From assembly GCA_900541125.1 (NCBI GenBank), contig UQIK01000029.1, positions 1 to 24,817 of the forward strand: DNA of 24,817 nucleotides, in the 5' to 3' direction. Within the stretch, counting starts at the first letter, position 1; the number at the start of each line of letters is the position of its first letter. This DNA is from an uncultured Collinsella sp. GTDB lineage: Bacteria; Actinomycetota; Coriobacteriia; Coriobacteriales; Coriobacteriaceae. This document shows positions 1 to 8,037 of the stretch, in pieces. The notes below the pieces were generated by a model that searched no databases, was not told where the DNA came from, and was given only the letters and a program-made list of their open reading frames with translations. A program made the position numbers and the translations under genes.

Positions 1-182
1 CCTGGGCTCGCTCGGAAAGCACATTAAGTGCTTTCCGGCTCGTGCGGAATCTACGGAAACCTTGCGCCTGGCCTTCGGCGGCGCGTGCCTGCGTCAACTA
101 TGGGGCAGCCCGGTTTTACGTTGGCTGACGCCCCCACGCATAACCCTTATGTCGGCGGGCTGATGTGTTGCGTCCCTGATGG
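1..182. other. non-coding structured stretch
   Basis: No credible gene is seen on either strand. Short open frames here are interrupted and have no ribosome site. The sequence is rich in short complementary segments: a perfect hairpin at 13-37, GCGTCA/TGACGC around 92-129, and CCCTG/CAGGG at 174-189 that runs into the end of the aminotransferase gene. It may be the 3' flank of a gene left of the window plus the terminator zone of the aminotransferase, or part of a structured RNA. I compared it by eye with tmRNA, SRP RNA and RNase P consensus segments and saw no match. Confidence 0.4.
13..37. repeat. perfect 10-bp inverted repeat
   Basis: CGGAAAGCAC (13-22) and GTGCTTTCCG (28-37) are perfectly complementary with a five-base ATTAA loop. 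The stem is stable enough for a transcription terminator, but neither strand has a U-tract directly after it. It could be a Rho-independent-like pause, a cruciform, or part of a dispersed intergenic repeat. Confidence 0.6.
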
Positions 183-1319
183 CTACAGGGTTGAAACGAA
201 GGTGGACAGGCGGTGGAGGCCTTCGTCTAGGTCTTTGTCGGAGACGCAGTAGCTGAGGCGGACGTGGCCTTCGGTTCCGAAACAGTCGCCCGGGACTAGG
301 GCTACGTTGGCCTCTTTGATGGCTTTGATGCAGAAGGCTTCGCTTGTTAGGCCGAATTGTTTGATGCTCGGGAAAGTGTAGAAGGCTCCTGCGGGCTCTA
401 CTACGTCGAGGCCCATGGCGTCTAAGGCTGCGAGTACGCGTTCGCGACGGGCTCGGTAGACTTTGAGCATGGGGGTTGGGTCGACGGTCAGGGCTCGGGC
501 CGCGGCGTCCATCTCGAAGGAGACGGCGCTCGATACTAGGTATTGGTGAGCCTTGGCGATCTCGGCGATGACGGGTGCCGCTGCTGCGAGCCAGCCCAGG
601 CGCCAACCGGTCATAGCCCAGGGCTTGGAGAAGCTCTCGATGACTACCGTCTGCTCACGCAGCTCCGGGTGGCGCTGGGCGAAGCGCTCGTAGCCGTCCG
701 CGTAGACCAAGCGGTTGTATACGTCGTCGCAGACCACGTAGATGCCTGCCTGCTCTGCCACGCGTGCCACGGCGTCGAGCGATGCCGCGTCGAGGATGCA
801 ACCCGTAGGATTGTTGGGCGAGCAGATGACGATGGCCTTGGTCGCCGGCGTCACGCAAGCACGAAGTGCGTCCTCGTCAATCTGAAATTGCGCAGGCTCC
901 GTATCCAAAAAGACTGCTTTGGCGTGGTTGGCCACGACGATGCTTTCGTACAGGCCAAAGGCAGGCGTGGGGATAATGACCTCGTCGCTGGGGTTGAGCA
1001 TAGCCATGAATGTTGCCGACAGGGCCTCGGTCGCGCCGTCGGTTAGGATGACCTCGTCGGCCGAAAACGCCAGGCCCGCATCCCCCATGTAGGCAGACAA
1101 CGCCTCACGCAGGGCGGGGCGACCGTTGTTGGGCGGATAGTGCGTGTCGCCGCGGCCCAGCGCGTCGGTCACCTCGGCGCTAATCACATCGGGTGTAGGA
1201 AAATCGGGCTCGCCGAGCGCGAGCGCAATGCATCCTGAGTGCTGGGCGGCGAGCGCGTTGATCCGACGGATGCCGGAGGGCTTGAGCGTGGCAAGCGAGG
1301 TGTTCATGGGCAGACGCAT
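183..1319 (-). CDS. pyridoxal-phosphate class I/II aminotransferase
   Basis: This is a cytosolic PLP-dependent fold-type I aminotransferase of 378 residues, close to the usual length of the aspartate/aromatic aminotransferase AAT-I group. Visible landmarks are GEPDFPTP near residue 36, YPPNNGRPALREA near 61, the SPNNPTG segment at 167-173, CDDVY at 197-201 and the Schiff-base lysine in SFSKPWAMTGWRLGW (Lys232). A C-terminal VRLSY carries the probable carboxylate-binding arginine. The ATG at 1319 is preceded by GAAAGGA at good spacing, so I prefer it to the internal ATG four codons later. The substrate cannot be read from sequence; aspartate, aromatic amino acids or alanine are all possible. 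The gene is transcribed divergently from the next one. Confidence 0.9.
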   Translation of the reverse strand: MRLPMNTSLATLKPSGIRRINALAAQHSGCIALALGEPDFPTPDVISAEVTDALGRGDTHYPPNNGRPALREALSAYMGDAGLAFSADEVILTDGATEALSATFMAMLNPSDEVIIPTPAFGLYESIVVANHAKAVFLDTEPAQFQIDEDALRACVTPATKAIVICSPNNPTGCILDAASLDAVARVAEQAGIYVVCDDVYNRLVYADGYERFAQRHPELREQTVVIESFSKPWAMTGWRLGWLAAAAPVIAEIAKAHQYLVSSAVSFEMDAAARALTVDPTPMLKVYRARRERVLAALDAMGLDVVEPAGAFYTFPSIKQFGLTSEAFCIKAIKEANVALVPGDCFGTEGHVRLSYCVSDKDLDEGLHRLSTFVSTL

Positions 1320-1412
1320 GACGTTCCTTTCGTAAGGGTTGCACTAGGATAGCGCGGCGGGACGCCGCCGGACGGTGTAACCTAAACGGAAACCAACCGG
1401 AAAGGAGGCGGC

Positions 1413-2075
1413 ATGGAGACGACCGCACGCGGCGATGTACCAAAAACGCTGCAAACCATTGCGTATATCAGTATTCCCAAGAGCGCCGATCTTGAGTTTT
1501 TGCTCTGGGACCTGCAGGATGCCATCGCCGCCTATGCTCAACTTTCCGGCACCGCACTCCCCCGCCCGGTCGACTTGAAGGCGGATGATGCCGACGGCGT
1601 TGCCGATGGCATCGTGCTGGCCATTGAAGATATGGCTGACGATGAGACGTTGACTGCTATCGAGCAGGCGCTTGAGCGCTTTGGCGGTACGGGAACGCGT
1701 GTCTATGCCGTGATCCGAGCCGCACGACAGGGCGCTGAACAGGCGCGTGGGACCGCCGTTCGTCTGCACAAGGTATGCGAGCGCCATGACCAATTGTGGT
1801 GTGGCGGCGTTGCCATTTGCGCTGGCAGCGGCTTCGCGGCGCTTCGTCACTCACCGCGCATGGGACTCTTGCGGCGACCGTTTTCGGAAGCGATGGACAA
1901 GCTCGTAGGTGCCGTTCGTATGGGCTGTTCGGTTGAGCATGCGCAGCGACTTGGTGGTGGTAATGCCGAGGACGTCGACGCCGACGGCATGGTTTGCGCC
2001 GAGCCAGCCGTGCCCGCGCCGATCTGGCGAGGCGTTCTGAAACACCTCGGCGCCCGCACTCAATCAATAATCTAA
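1413..2075 (+). CDS. hypothetical protein, possibly a degenerate flavodoxin-fold oxidoreductase
   Basis: This 220-residue protein is not clearly recognised. AAAGGAGG lies just before the ATG, so translation is credible. The middle (about residues 50-175) loosely follows NAD(P)H-dependent FMN reductases of the flavodoxin fold: an acidic helix, then GTGTRVYAVIRAA (90-102), then QLWCGGVAICAGSG (126-139) and LRRPFSEAMDKLVGAVRMGC. The N-terminal phosphate-binding loop expected of an active flavodoxin-like enzyme is absent, because the protein starts with an unrelated segment (IAYISIPKSADLEFLLWDLQDAI). It may have lost flavin binding or may be a different family. Its stop codon is one base from the stop of the converging glycosylase gene, leaving no room for a terminator. 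Confidence 0.6.
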   Translation: METTARGDVPKTLQTIAYISIPKSADLEFLLWDLQDAIAAYAQLSGTALPRPVDLKADDADGVADGIVLAIEDMADDETLTAIEQALERFGGTGTRVYAVIRAARQGAEQARGTAVRLHKVCERHDQLWCGGVAICAGSGFAALRHSPRMGLLRRPFSEAMDKLVGAVRMGCSVEHAQRLGGGNAEDVDADGMVCAEPAVPAPIWRGVLKHLGARTQSII

Positions 2076-2076
2076 A

Positions 2077-2640
2077 TTAATAAGCTGCCCAGTCAACGGC
2101 TTCACTCCAACGCTTGACAAGCCGCTCCAAACGCCACGCCGCGCTGGCAGGACTCGTCGACGGCAGCACAATGGCGGGTAGCCCCGTCCGCTCTTGTAGA
2201 TAGCGTTTGTAGAGCCGTCCGGCCGTGCCGCCGTTGCAAACAACGATCTCGATCGGCGTGGCATCCACAATGCGTTCAATATGTGCCGGCACAACGTTTT
2301 TGATGCTAGCGTCACTCGAGCCCTTAATGTCGCAGCTCTCGATCACATCCCACAGGGCCACGCCGCCGTTCAGCAGCATGGCCCGCTTGGCGGCAATGGA
2401 GGCATCGAGCGTCGCGGGCTCACCGCTTGCCAAAGGGTCGCCCTCGTTGGGCGGCACGGGCGCACCGAGGCACGCAGCCATCACGCGCCAAAAGCGATTC
2501 TGAGGGTTGCCGTAATAAAAGGCATTGGCGCGCGAAAGCACCGAGGGAAACGACCCCAGCAGCAGAACGCGCGAGTGCTCGTCAAACACGGGTTCAAACC
2601 CATGCTCAATATGTTGATAGCCCTCGTCAGACGCTGCCAT
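2077..2640 (-). CDS. DNA-deoxyinosine (hypoxanthine) glycosylase, uracil-DNA glycosylase superfamily
   Basis: This 187-residue cytosolic base-excision repair enzyme belongs to the hypoxanthine-DNA glycosylase branch of the UDG superfamily, which removes deaminated adenine from DNA. The diagnostic N-terminal motif is visible at about residues 27-50: LLLGSFPSVLSRANAFYYGN followed by PQNRFWRVM. The C-terminal LPSTSPASAAW (about 159-169) matches the second active-site loop of the family. The length is normal. The ATG follows GAGGG, which lies in the last codons of the upstream GH13 gene, and the two genes are three bases apart, so they are almost certainly co-transcribed. Substrate preference (inosine against uracil) is taken from family knowledge, not from this sequence. 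Confidence 0.87.
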   Translation of the reverse strand: MAASDEGYQHIEHGFEPVFDEHSRVLLLGSFPSVLSRANAFYYGNPQNRFWRVMAACLGAPVPPNEGDPLASGEPATLDASIAAKRAMLLNGGVALWDVIESCDIKGSSDASIKNVVPAHIERIVDATPIEIVVCNGGTAGRLYKRYLQERTGLPAIVLPSTSPASAAWRLERLVKRWSEAVDWAAY

Positions 2641-2643
2641 GGC

Positions 2644-4020
2644 CTAGGCCCTCAGTAGATAACGCACCTCGTAGGGCGCAAGCTCAAGGGAGCCCATCAG
2701 CTCGACCGTGGGCACGCCGTCGGCAAGCAGGTCGACAAAGGACCCGTTGAGCTCGCCGGCGCCAAAGGTGTAAGGCTCGCCCACGGCGTTCACCGCCACG
2801 AGCACCGTCGCGCCGTCACAGGCGCGCTCGAACAGTAGCTGCTTGTTCTGGATCACCACGTTACGGTACACGCCGTAGTTGAGAGCACGGGCCGCCGCGT
2901 CGTCGGCCGAGCGCAGGCGTGCAAGCTGTTTGATGAAGGCCGTCAGCTCGTTGGGCGCAGGCACATCGAGCGCAGGCCGCAGCGCCCAGTCGCCATCGGG
3001 GCCGCCCTTTTCGCCGGCGATTCCCCACTCGCTGCCATAGTAGACACACGGGATGCCCGGCATACCAAAGAGCATGCCATACGCGGGACGCAGGCAGGAC
3101 TTGTCGGTGAGGATACTCGCCAGGCGCGGCACATCGTGGTTGTCGACAAACGACAACAGGTGCTTGCCGCGGTAGATGCACCACGGATCGCCGCCAAACT
3201 GGCGGTGCAGCGAGTGGGCGATCTCGAACATGTTGACCGAATTAAAGCTGGAATACAGGCCCTTGTAGCACTCGTAGTTGGTGCAGGAGTCGAGCATCTC
3301 ATCGTTGACAATCTGGTTGTAGTCGCCGTGGAGCGTTTCGCCGATCAGCACAAAGTCGGGCTTAAGCTCGCGGGTAAAGGAGTGTAGGCGGCGCATAAAA
3401 TCGCGATCGAGCATATAGGCGACGTCCAGGCGCAGGCCGTCGACGCCAAACACGTCAGCCCAGCGACGCACGGACTCAAGCAGGTAATCGACCACGGCGG
3501 GATTTTGCAGGTTGAGCTTCACAAGCTCAAAATGGCCCTCCCAGCCCTCATACCAAAAGCCGTCGCCATAGCAGGAATCGCCGTCAAAACTGATGTGGAA
3601 CCAGTCCTTGTAAGGCGAGTCCCACTTGCGTTCCTGCACGTCGCGGAATGCCCAGAAACCGCGGCCCACATGGTTAAAGACGGCATCGAGCACCACGCAG
3701 ATGCCATGGGCATGCAGCGTCTCGCATACGGCGGCAAAATCGGCATCCCCGCCCAGGCGGCGGTCGATATGGCGCAGGCTGCGCGTGTCGTAGCCGTGGC
3801 TATCAGACTCGAGCGGCGGGTTGATCAGCACAGCGCCAATACCGAGTTTTTGCAGGTAGTCGGCCCATTGGGCGATCTTCATGATGGGCGCATCGGGGTT
3901 GGGCGCAGCGTTGGCAGCCTGGGCGAGCTCATCCTCGGCAACGGGCGCGGCGTTTTCGCGCGGAGCTCCACAAAAGCCCAGCGGATAGATCTGGTAGAAC
4001 GTCGTCTCGTATGCCCACAT
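2644..4020 (-). CDS. GH13 alpha-amylase family glycoside hydrolase
   Basis: This 458-residue protein has the (beta/alpha)8 barrel of GH13. All four conserved regions are present: DAVFNH at 112-117, GLRLDVAYM with the nucleophile Asp199, IGETLHG with the acid/base Glu228, and FVDNHD with the transition-state Asp296. A short C-terminal beta domain follows (about 385-458). No signal peptide is visible, so it acts in the cytosol, probably on imported maltodextrins like cyclomaltodextrinases and maltodextrin glucosidases; it lacks the N-terminal domain many of those carry. The ATG follows GGGAGG at good spacing. It is the first gene of a two-gene operon with the DNA glycosylase. The exact specificity, including a possible transferase or trehalose-type activity, is not certain. 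Confidence 0.88.
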   Translation of the reverse strand: MWAYETTFYQIYPLGFCGAPRENAAPVAEDELAQAANAAPNPDAPIMKIAQWADYLQKLGIGAVLINPPLESDSHGYDTRSLRHIDRRLGGDADFAAVCETLHAHGICVVLDAVFNHVGRGFWAFRDVQERKWDSPYKDWFHISFDGDSCYGDGFWYEGWEGHFELVKLNLQNPAVVDYLLESVRRWADVFGVDGLRLDVAYMLDRDFMRRLHSFTRELKPDFVLIGETLHGDYNQIVNDEMLDSCTNYECYKGLYSSFNSVNMFEIAHSLHRQFGGDPWCIYRGKHLLSFVDNHDVPRLASILTDKSCLRPAYGMLFGMPGIPCVYYGSEWGIAGEKGGPDGDWALRPALDVPAPNELTAFIKQLARLRSADDAAARALNYGVYRNVVIQNKQLLFERACDGATVLVAVNAVGEPYTFGAGELNGSFVDLLADGVPTVELMGSLELAPYEVRYLLRA

Positions 4021-4070
4021 AGCAACCTCCCGGTAAGCTCAACACAACGACATCCATTGTATGCCCAGCA

Positions 4071-4185
4071 GGGTAGCTATTTTGGGACGGGGCTCTTTTA
4101 GCTACCCCAGCCCCTTTCTAAGTTGCGGTGAAATACGGACTGTTTGCCGGGTTTATTGGACCCAGCAGTCCGTATTCCACCGCAA
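4071..4185. repeat. composite palindromic intergenic element
   Basis: Two inverted repeats lie side by side between the MFS and GH13 genes. The first is GGGTAGCTA (4071-4079) against TAGCTACCC (4099-4107), perfect over 9 bp with a 19-base loop. The second pairs 4123-4142 with 4166-4185, 20-bp arms with one mismatch (core ATACGGACTG / CAGTCCGTAT); its loop holds another small stem, GGGT (4149-4152) with ACCC (4160-4163). There is no U-tract on either strand after the long stem, so it is not a classical terminator. It resembles a dispersed REP or MITE-like palindrome; that reading is inference from one copy. Confidence 0.65.
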
Positions 4186-4202
4186 CTGATGAGGGGACGT
4201 GG

Positions 4203-5399
4203 CTAGGCAACGGGTTTGGCGCGACGGATGGCTGGGAACATCGCCGTGATGGCGAGAATGACGCCCACGACAGCGATCGCACCGCCTGCGTAGCCAATCC
4301 AAGCAATGCCGGGACCCGACACCACGGCGCCGCCGATCGCGGTACCCGTGCCGATACCGAGGTTGAACAGGCCCGAGAAGATCGACATGGCGACGGCCGA
4401 CGAGTCCGCAGGCGTGTACTTGATGAGCTCGGCCTGGAACGCCACGTTAAAGGCCGTGGCGCAGCAGCCCCACAGCGCGCAAACGCCAAGAACCGCAACG
4501 AGCGACGGTGCAACCGGACCCATGAGCAGCAGGGCCGCTGGCACGCCGGAAAGCGTGATAGCCAAGAACGAGAAGCGGTGCCCGTCGAACAGGCGGCCGA
4601 ACAGCCAGCTTCCGAGCAGACCAGAGCAGCCAAACGCCGTCAGCGTCATGGTGATGGCGCCCGCATCGACATGCGCGACCTGCGCCAGGAAGGGCTCGAT
4701 ATAGCTGTAGCTTGCGTAATAGCCGGTCGCCATAAAGACCGTGACCGCGTAGAGCGCGATCAGGAACGGGTTCTTGAGCAGCTCGGGCAGCTGCTTGAGC
4801 GTAAAACGCTCGCCCGCTGGCATGGCAGGGAACACCGTGGCCTGGTAGACGACCGCGACAGCAGACAGCGCTCCGACCACAGCAAACGTCATGCGCCAGC
4901 CCACGGCCAGGCCAATGGCGCGACCGAGCGGCAGGCCGAAGATCTGTGCGATGGAAGAGCCCGTGGCGATCATGCTGATGGCGAGCGCGCCGTGGCGAGT
5001 GTCGACCAGGCGCGAGGCCATAATCGAGGCGACTGACCAGAACACGGCATGTGCGCAAGCGACCACCAGGCGCGCGCAGACCAGGATGGGATAGGTCGGC
5101 GCCACAGCGGACAGGAACTGACCGAGCGAGAACACGGCCAGCACGCCCAGCAGCATCCGCTTGAACTCAAAGCGCGAGGCGAACACCATGAGCGGCAGCG
5201 ACAGCAGCATGACGCCCCAGGCATAGACCGAGATCATGATGCCCGCCTGGGCCTCGGTGAGCGAGAACGACGCGGCGATATCAGTCAAAAGGCCGATGGG
5301 CATAAACTCCGACGTGTTGAACACGAACGCGCAGCAGGTGAGCCCGATGAGCGGGAGCCACTGCCTGAGCGTGATGCCGTCTTGCTTTGTTTGAGCCAT
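4203..5399 (-). CDS. MFS transporter, sugar-efflux/DHA1-like
   Basis: This 398-residue inner-membrane protein has about twelve hydrophobic segments, the size and layout of the major facilitator superfamily. The N-terminus (FNTSEFMPIGLLTDIAASF, about 27-45) and the following YAWGVMLLSLPLM are typical of the SotB/AraJ/YdhP branch of proton-driven exporters. The loop after the second segment (ASRFEFKRMLLG, about 74-85) occupies the place of MFS motif A. The substrate is unknown; members export sugars, arabinose-like compounds or drugs. Its promoter has an extended -10 box upstream and a GGAGAGG ribosome site. It runs toward the GH13/glycosylase operon but is separated from it by a palindromic element. 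Confidence 0.88.
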   Translation of the reverse strand: MAQTKQDGITLRQWLPLIGLTCCAFVFNTSEFMPIGLLTDIAASFSLTEAQAGIMISVYAWGVMLLSLPLMVFASRFEFKRMLLGVLAVFSLGQFLSAVAPTYPILVCARLVVACAHAVFWSVASIMASRLVDTRHGALAISMIATGSSIAQIFGLPLGRAIGLAVGWRMTFAVVGALSAVAVVYQATVFPAMPAGERFTLKQLPELLKNPFLIALYAVTVFMATGYYASYSYIEPFLAQVAHVDAGAITMTLTAFGCSGLLGSWLFGRLFDGHRFSFLAITLSGVPAALLLMGPVAPSLVAVLGVCALWGCCATAFNVAFQAELIKYTPADSSAVAMSIFSGLFNLGIGTGTAIGGAVVSGPGIAWIGYAGGAIAVVGVILAITAMFPAIRRAKPVA

Positions 5400-5436
5400 A
5401 TAGGAAAACCTCTCCGATTATCTTGAGCGGTGGGCG

Positions 5437-5445
5437 ATTATAGCA
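5437..5445 (-). promoter_or_regulatory. extended -10 promoter of the MFS gene
   Basis: On the minus strand the sequence reads TGCTATAAT, a perfect TATAAT (5442-5437) preceded by the TGN extension, about 40 bases upstream of the MFS start codon. The -35 region is weak, as is common for extended -10 promoters. Confidence 0.55.
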
Positions 5446-5574
5446 ATGAGAAGTCTATAAAATGAGCAACAAAAGAATTCTTGGAAAACGATTGTTAACA
5501 GACGGCGCGCCAATTCTGCTTAGAAAGCAAGGTACGCAGGAACTCAATGTCGAAAACGCGGCTTCATCTTCGGG

Positions 5575-6402
5575 CTATCGATCCTGCTCGGATACGCACA
5601 AGGACACCCCCATGAGCACGTCAATTTCGAGCCAACTCGCAACCGCACAATGAACTAGCAAAAGCAGCATATAAGCAAACGCCCCATAATAAAGTCCCTC
5701 ATGCACAAGCGCCGTCACTGAAAGTGCCGACGGCAGCGCCGCACTCGAAACTACCCATCCAACAAGAACCTGGATAGCGCAACTTGCAACCAGGTTCCAT
5801 GCCACCAGCAGCGTTGCGGGACGCGCGATTTCTCTCCAGGAGGAACGAAGCACCGTGACCGAACGCATGATGTAGCGTGGTGCAAACCGAATGCCTCGTA
5901 GTCCCCTCTGCTCCACGTCCGCATCTTCAATTAACACGAATACGAACGACGCGGAAAGAAGCGTCACGATTACTGCCACCACAAGCGAGCACAACACCCC
6001 GAGCTGACTGCTCGCAAGCGAGGCAAAGACTACAATTGCCGATAAAATCAAGTGAACCAAATAAATTAGCAGCGCCCCAGAAATCTGGAGGGGAACCGTC
6101 GAGGCCAAGAGATAAACCGGAGGGGTTCGAGCAGGTTGCACCGTCTCTTTGGACCGGTCGACGGCAAATAATGAAAAAGCCACATTCGATAGAAGCAGGT
6201 TTAAAAAGGCCGCGACCACAGTGCAAATAAGCGTAATGGACGGATTGATATAGGCGAGCTCAGTTGCAACGTTTGATACACCAATTTGAAGCGCGCTCAT
6301 AACAAACAAGGGGATATATAACGCCATCGTGCAGCCACTCCGGCATTCCTTCGCCCGATCGCCCGATTCCAGAAAGACATTGAAGTTCTCTCGCAAGTTC
6401 AC
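5575..6402 (-). CDS. uncharacterised integral membrane protein
   Basis: I do not recognise this 275-residue protein. It has six or so hydrophobic segments: about 26-45, 54-76, 93-120, 130-152, 197-218 and 235-262. A basic cytosolic-looking loop (FAPRYIMRSVTVLRSSWREIARP) lies between the fourth and fifth. The layout resembles DUF624/YesL-like or other small six-span proteins found beside sugar uptake genes, but no diagnostic motif is seen. The GTG at 6402 gives the longest frame with a poor ribosome site; an ATG at 6327 is an alternative start. It begins 90 bases after the GH4 gene on the same strand, so it may be the distal gene of that operon. Base composition is richer in A/T than in the flanking core genes. 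Confidence 0.6.
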   Translation of the reverse strand: MNLRENFNVFLESGDRAKECRSGCTMALYIPLFVMSALQIGVSNVATELAYINPSITLICTVVAAFLNLLLSNVAFSLFAVDRSKETVQPARTPPVYLLASTVPLQISGALLIYLVHLILSAIVVFASLASSQLGVLCSLVVAVIVTLLSASFVFVLIEDADVEQRGLRGIRFAPRYIMRSVTVLRSSWREIARPATLLVAWNLVASCAIQVLVGWVVSSAALPSALSVTALVHEGLYYGAFAYMLLLLVHCAVASWLEIDVLMGVSLCVSEQDR

Positions 6403-6492
6403 TCTATACCCGTTTTCTTACTAAGCAGGGCGAACGGGCGCCAATATAAACGCCGGTCCGCCCATCCATAATTTCTAGTTTTAACGTCCAGA

Positions 6493-7866
6493 CTAGTCTG
6501 TCCAGCCGTCGATGTAGTCGCGGTTAAGCTCAAAGTACTGCGCGGCGATATCTTTCGCCAAGGAGTACGAATTAACGAGCGGGTGCATCGCGAGGCTCTC
6601 GACAATGTCGCGCTTCGATCGGTTAACGATGCCACGCGCCACGGTGCGCTCGTAGTACTTGACGCGACGAATCAATTCGAGGTTTCCCGCGGGCACAGAA
6701 TCGGCTTCGACGCGATGCGGCACGCAGCCATCGGTGGAGATATCGCACGTTGACTCAATGACATCTGTATCGAGAAGGCCGGGGATGGCGCCATTGTTGG
6801 GGGTGCACAGGATCATCTGCTGCGTCTTGCCAGAGCGAGCAATATCCATGAAGCGGAGCGCGACACCTGCGTATCCGCCAGCATCTTTGCCGTACACGTC
6901 AAACGTCCACGGCTTGTCGCGATGAATACCCGTCTCGGCCGCCATGTAGTTGTTTTCGCGCATTCCGTACCACTTCTCAAAGCACGCGAGGCCTTTTTCG
7001 AAGTCGTTCTCAATATCGATAGATGCAAGCTCGCTCGTCATTTCTCGATTAATTTCTTCGATTAGTTCACCGCGCGTCTGGGGCGAAGAGAGAACGTTGG
7101 CAACGGCGCGCTCGCGATAGTAGAAATAGTATAGGTACTCATTTGGCACGCATCCGCGATTTAGGACGAGGTCCTTCTCGAAGAACCTAAGATCTGTATG
7201 AGCATATGCCCCGTCGTCATGGATCAAGTCGGACATGATGTCCTCGCCGTCAACCGTCACATTGCGGAAGAACGAGAGGTGGTTGAGTCCATAGCACTCG
7301 CCCTGAACCGATGCGGGATCAACGCCTTTATACTCGGCAAACTGATGCAACATGCCCGAGGGAGCATCGCAAATGCCATAAGTAAAATCATAGCCCATAT
7401 CGCGTAGGGCCTGAGATACGACGCCAGCGGGATTAGTAAAGTTAAACACCTTGACGTCCGGCTTTGCGTACTTCTTGATTAACTCGCAATACGAAGCAAG
7501 CGCAGGGACGGAGCGCATGGCAAAAGACACGCCGGCTGCACCAGTCGTCTCTTGGCCAAGAACCCCATGCGAAAGAGCAATGCGCTCATCGCGAACGCGC
7601 ATATGGTCCCCACCGACGCGAATCGTCGTGATCACGTAATCGGCGTCCTTAACGGCCTCGACTGCATCGCCCGTCAGTGAAAAATTAAGCGTGGGGCAAA
7701 GCATGCCCGAGACATGGGCGGCAAGGCCACCGTAGATGCGCAGCTTCTCGGGATCATTGTCCATAAACACAAGTTCGTCGATTCCAAGCGATGACGCCTG
7801 CTGGGCTATGCTCTTTGCCAAAAACATGGAGCGGACGCCACCGCCACCTATGACCGTAAGTTTCAT
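6493..7866 (-). CDS. glycoside hydrolase family 4, probable 6-phospho-glycosidase
   Basis: This is a cytosolic NAD- and divalent-metal-dependent GH4 enzyme of 457 residues, the usual length. Visible parts are the Rossmann start MKLTVIGGGGVRS (1-13), TIRVGG at 81-86, TNPAG at 144-148, the metal-binding cysteine in CDAPSG (Cys166), the partner His196 in GLNHLSFF, and the tyrosine-rich NEYLYYFYY (242-250) that supplies the catalytic base. GH4 proteins act by oxidation at C3, elimination and re-addition, usually on 6-phospho-sugars made by a PTS. The CDAP motif differs from the textbook CHEV, CHSV, CHGx and CN(V/I)P subgroups, so the sugar is left open. The start at 7866 (MKLTV) is chosen over a longer frame because the family begins there and GGGGG lies just upstream. 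A divergent RpiR regulator shares its promoter region. Confidence 0.88.
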   Translation of the reverse strand: MKLTVIGGGGVRSMFLAKSIAQQASSLGIDELVFMDNDPEKLRIYGGLAAHVSGMLCPTLNFSLTGDAVEAVKDADYVITTIRVGGDHMRVRDERIALSHGVLGQETTGAAGVSFAMRSVPALASYCELIKKYAKPDVKVFNFTNPAGVVSQALRDMGYDFTYGICDAPSGMLHQFAEYKGVDPASVQGECYGLNHLSFFRNVTVDGEDIMSDLIHDDGAYAHTDLRFFEKDLVLNRGCVPNEYLYYFYYRERAVANVLSSPQTRGELIEEINREMTSELASIDIENDFEKGLACFEKWYGMRENNYMAAETGIHRDKPWTFDVYGKDAGGYAGVALRFMDIARSGKTQQMILCTPNNGAIPGLLDTDVIESTCDISTDGCVPHRVEADSVPAGNLELIRRVKYYERTVARGIVNRSKRDIVESLAMHPLVNSYSLAKDIAAQYFELNRDYIDGWTD

Positions 7867-7895
7867 ATCGAAACCCCCAATTAGCACATTCAATA

Positions 7896-8037
7896 TTGCA
7901 TGGTTCGCCTGTGTTTGGATATTGTATCCAGCATGAAGGGCCGCTTCCCGCCCCGGTTGCAAGGCGGGAAAGGAATTCCCCAAGGAGTTATTATTTACGC
8001 AACGGAAGCGGCCACACACGTCCGGCGGGAAGGAAGC
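7896..8037. promoter_or_regulatory. divergent GH4/rpiR promoter region with nested inverted repeats
   Basis: Minus strand: TACAAT (7926-7921) is a likely -10 box for the GH4 gene. Plus strand: TTGCAT (7896-7901) and TATTGT (7920-7925) make a possible promoter for the regulator with an 18-base spacer. Downstream are GGCCGCTTCC (7939-7948) and its perfect complement GGAAGCGGCC (8004-8013), TTCCCGCC (7945-7952), and two copies of GGCGGGAA (7963-7970 and 8024-8031). The second copy overlaps the purine-rich ribosome site of the regulator. These repeats may be RpiR operators, RNA folds in the leader, or both. Confidence 0.5.

Noticed and set aside
4128..5036. 302-residue plus-strand frame over the MFS gene
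   Set aside because: Arg/Asp/Glu-rich shadow of hydrophobic codons; starts inside the palindromic element.
5462..5653. 63-residue plus-strand frame downstream of the membrane protein gene
   Set aside because: Overlaps the opposite-strand gene end, no ribosome site, no recognisable features.
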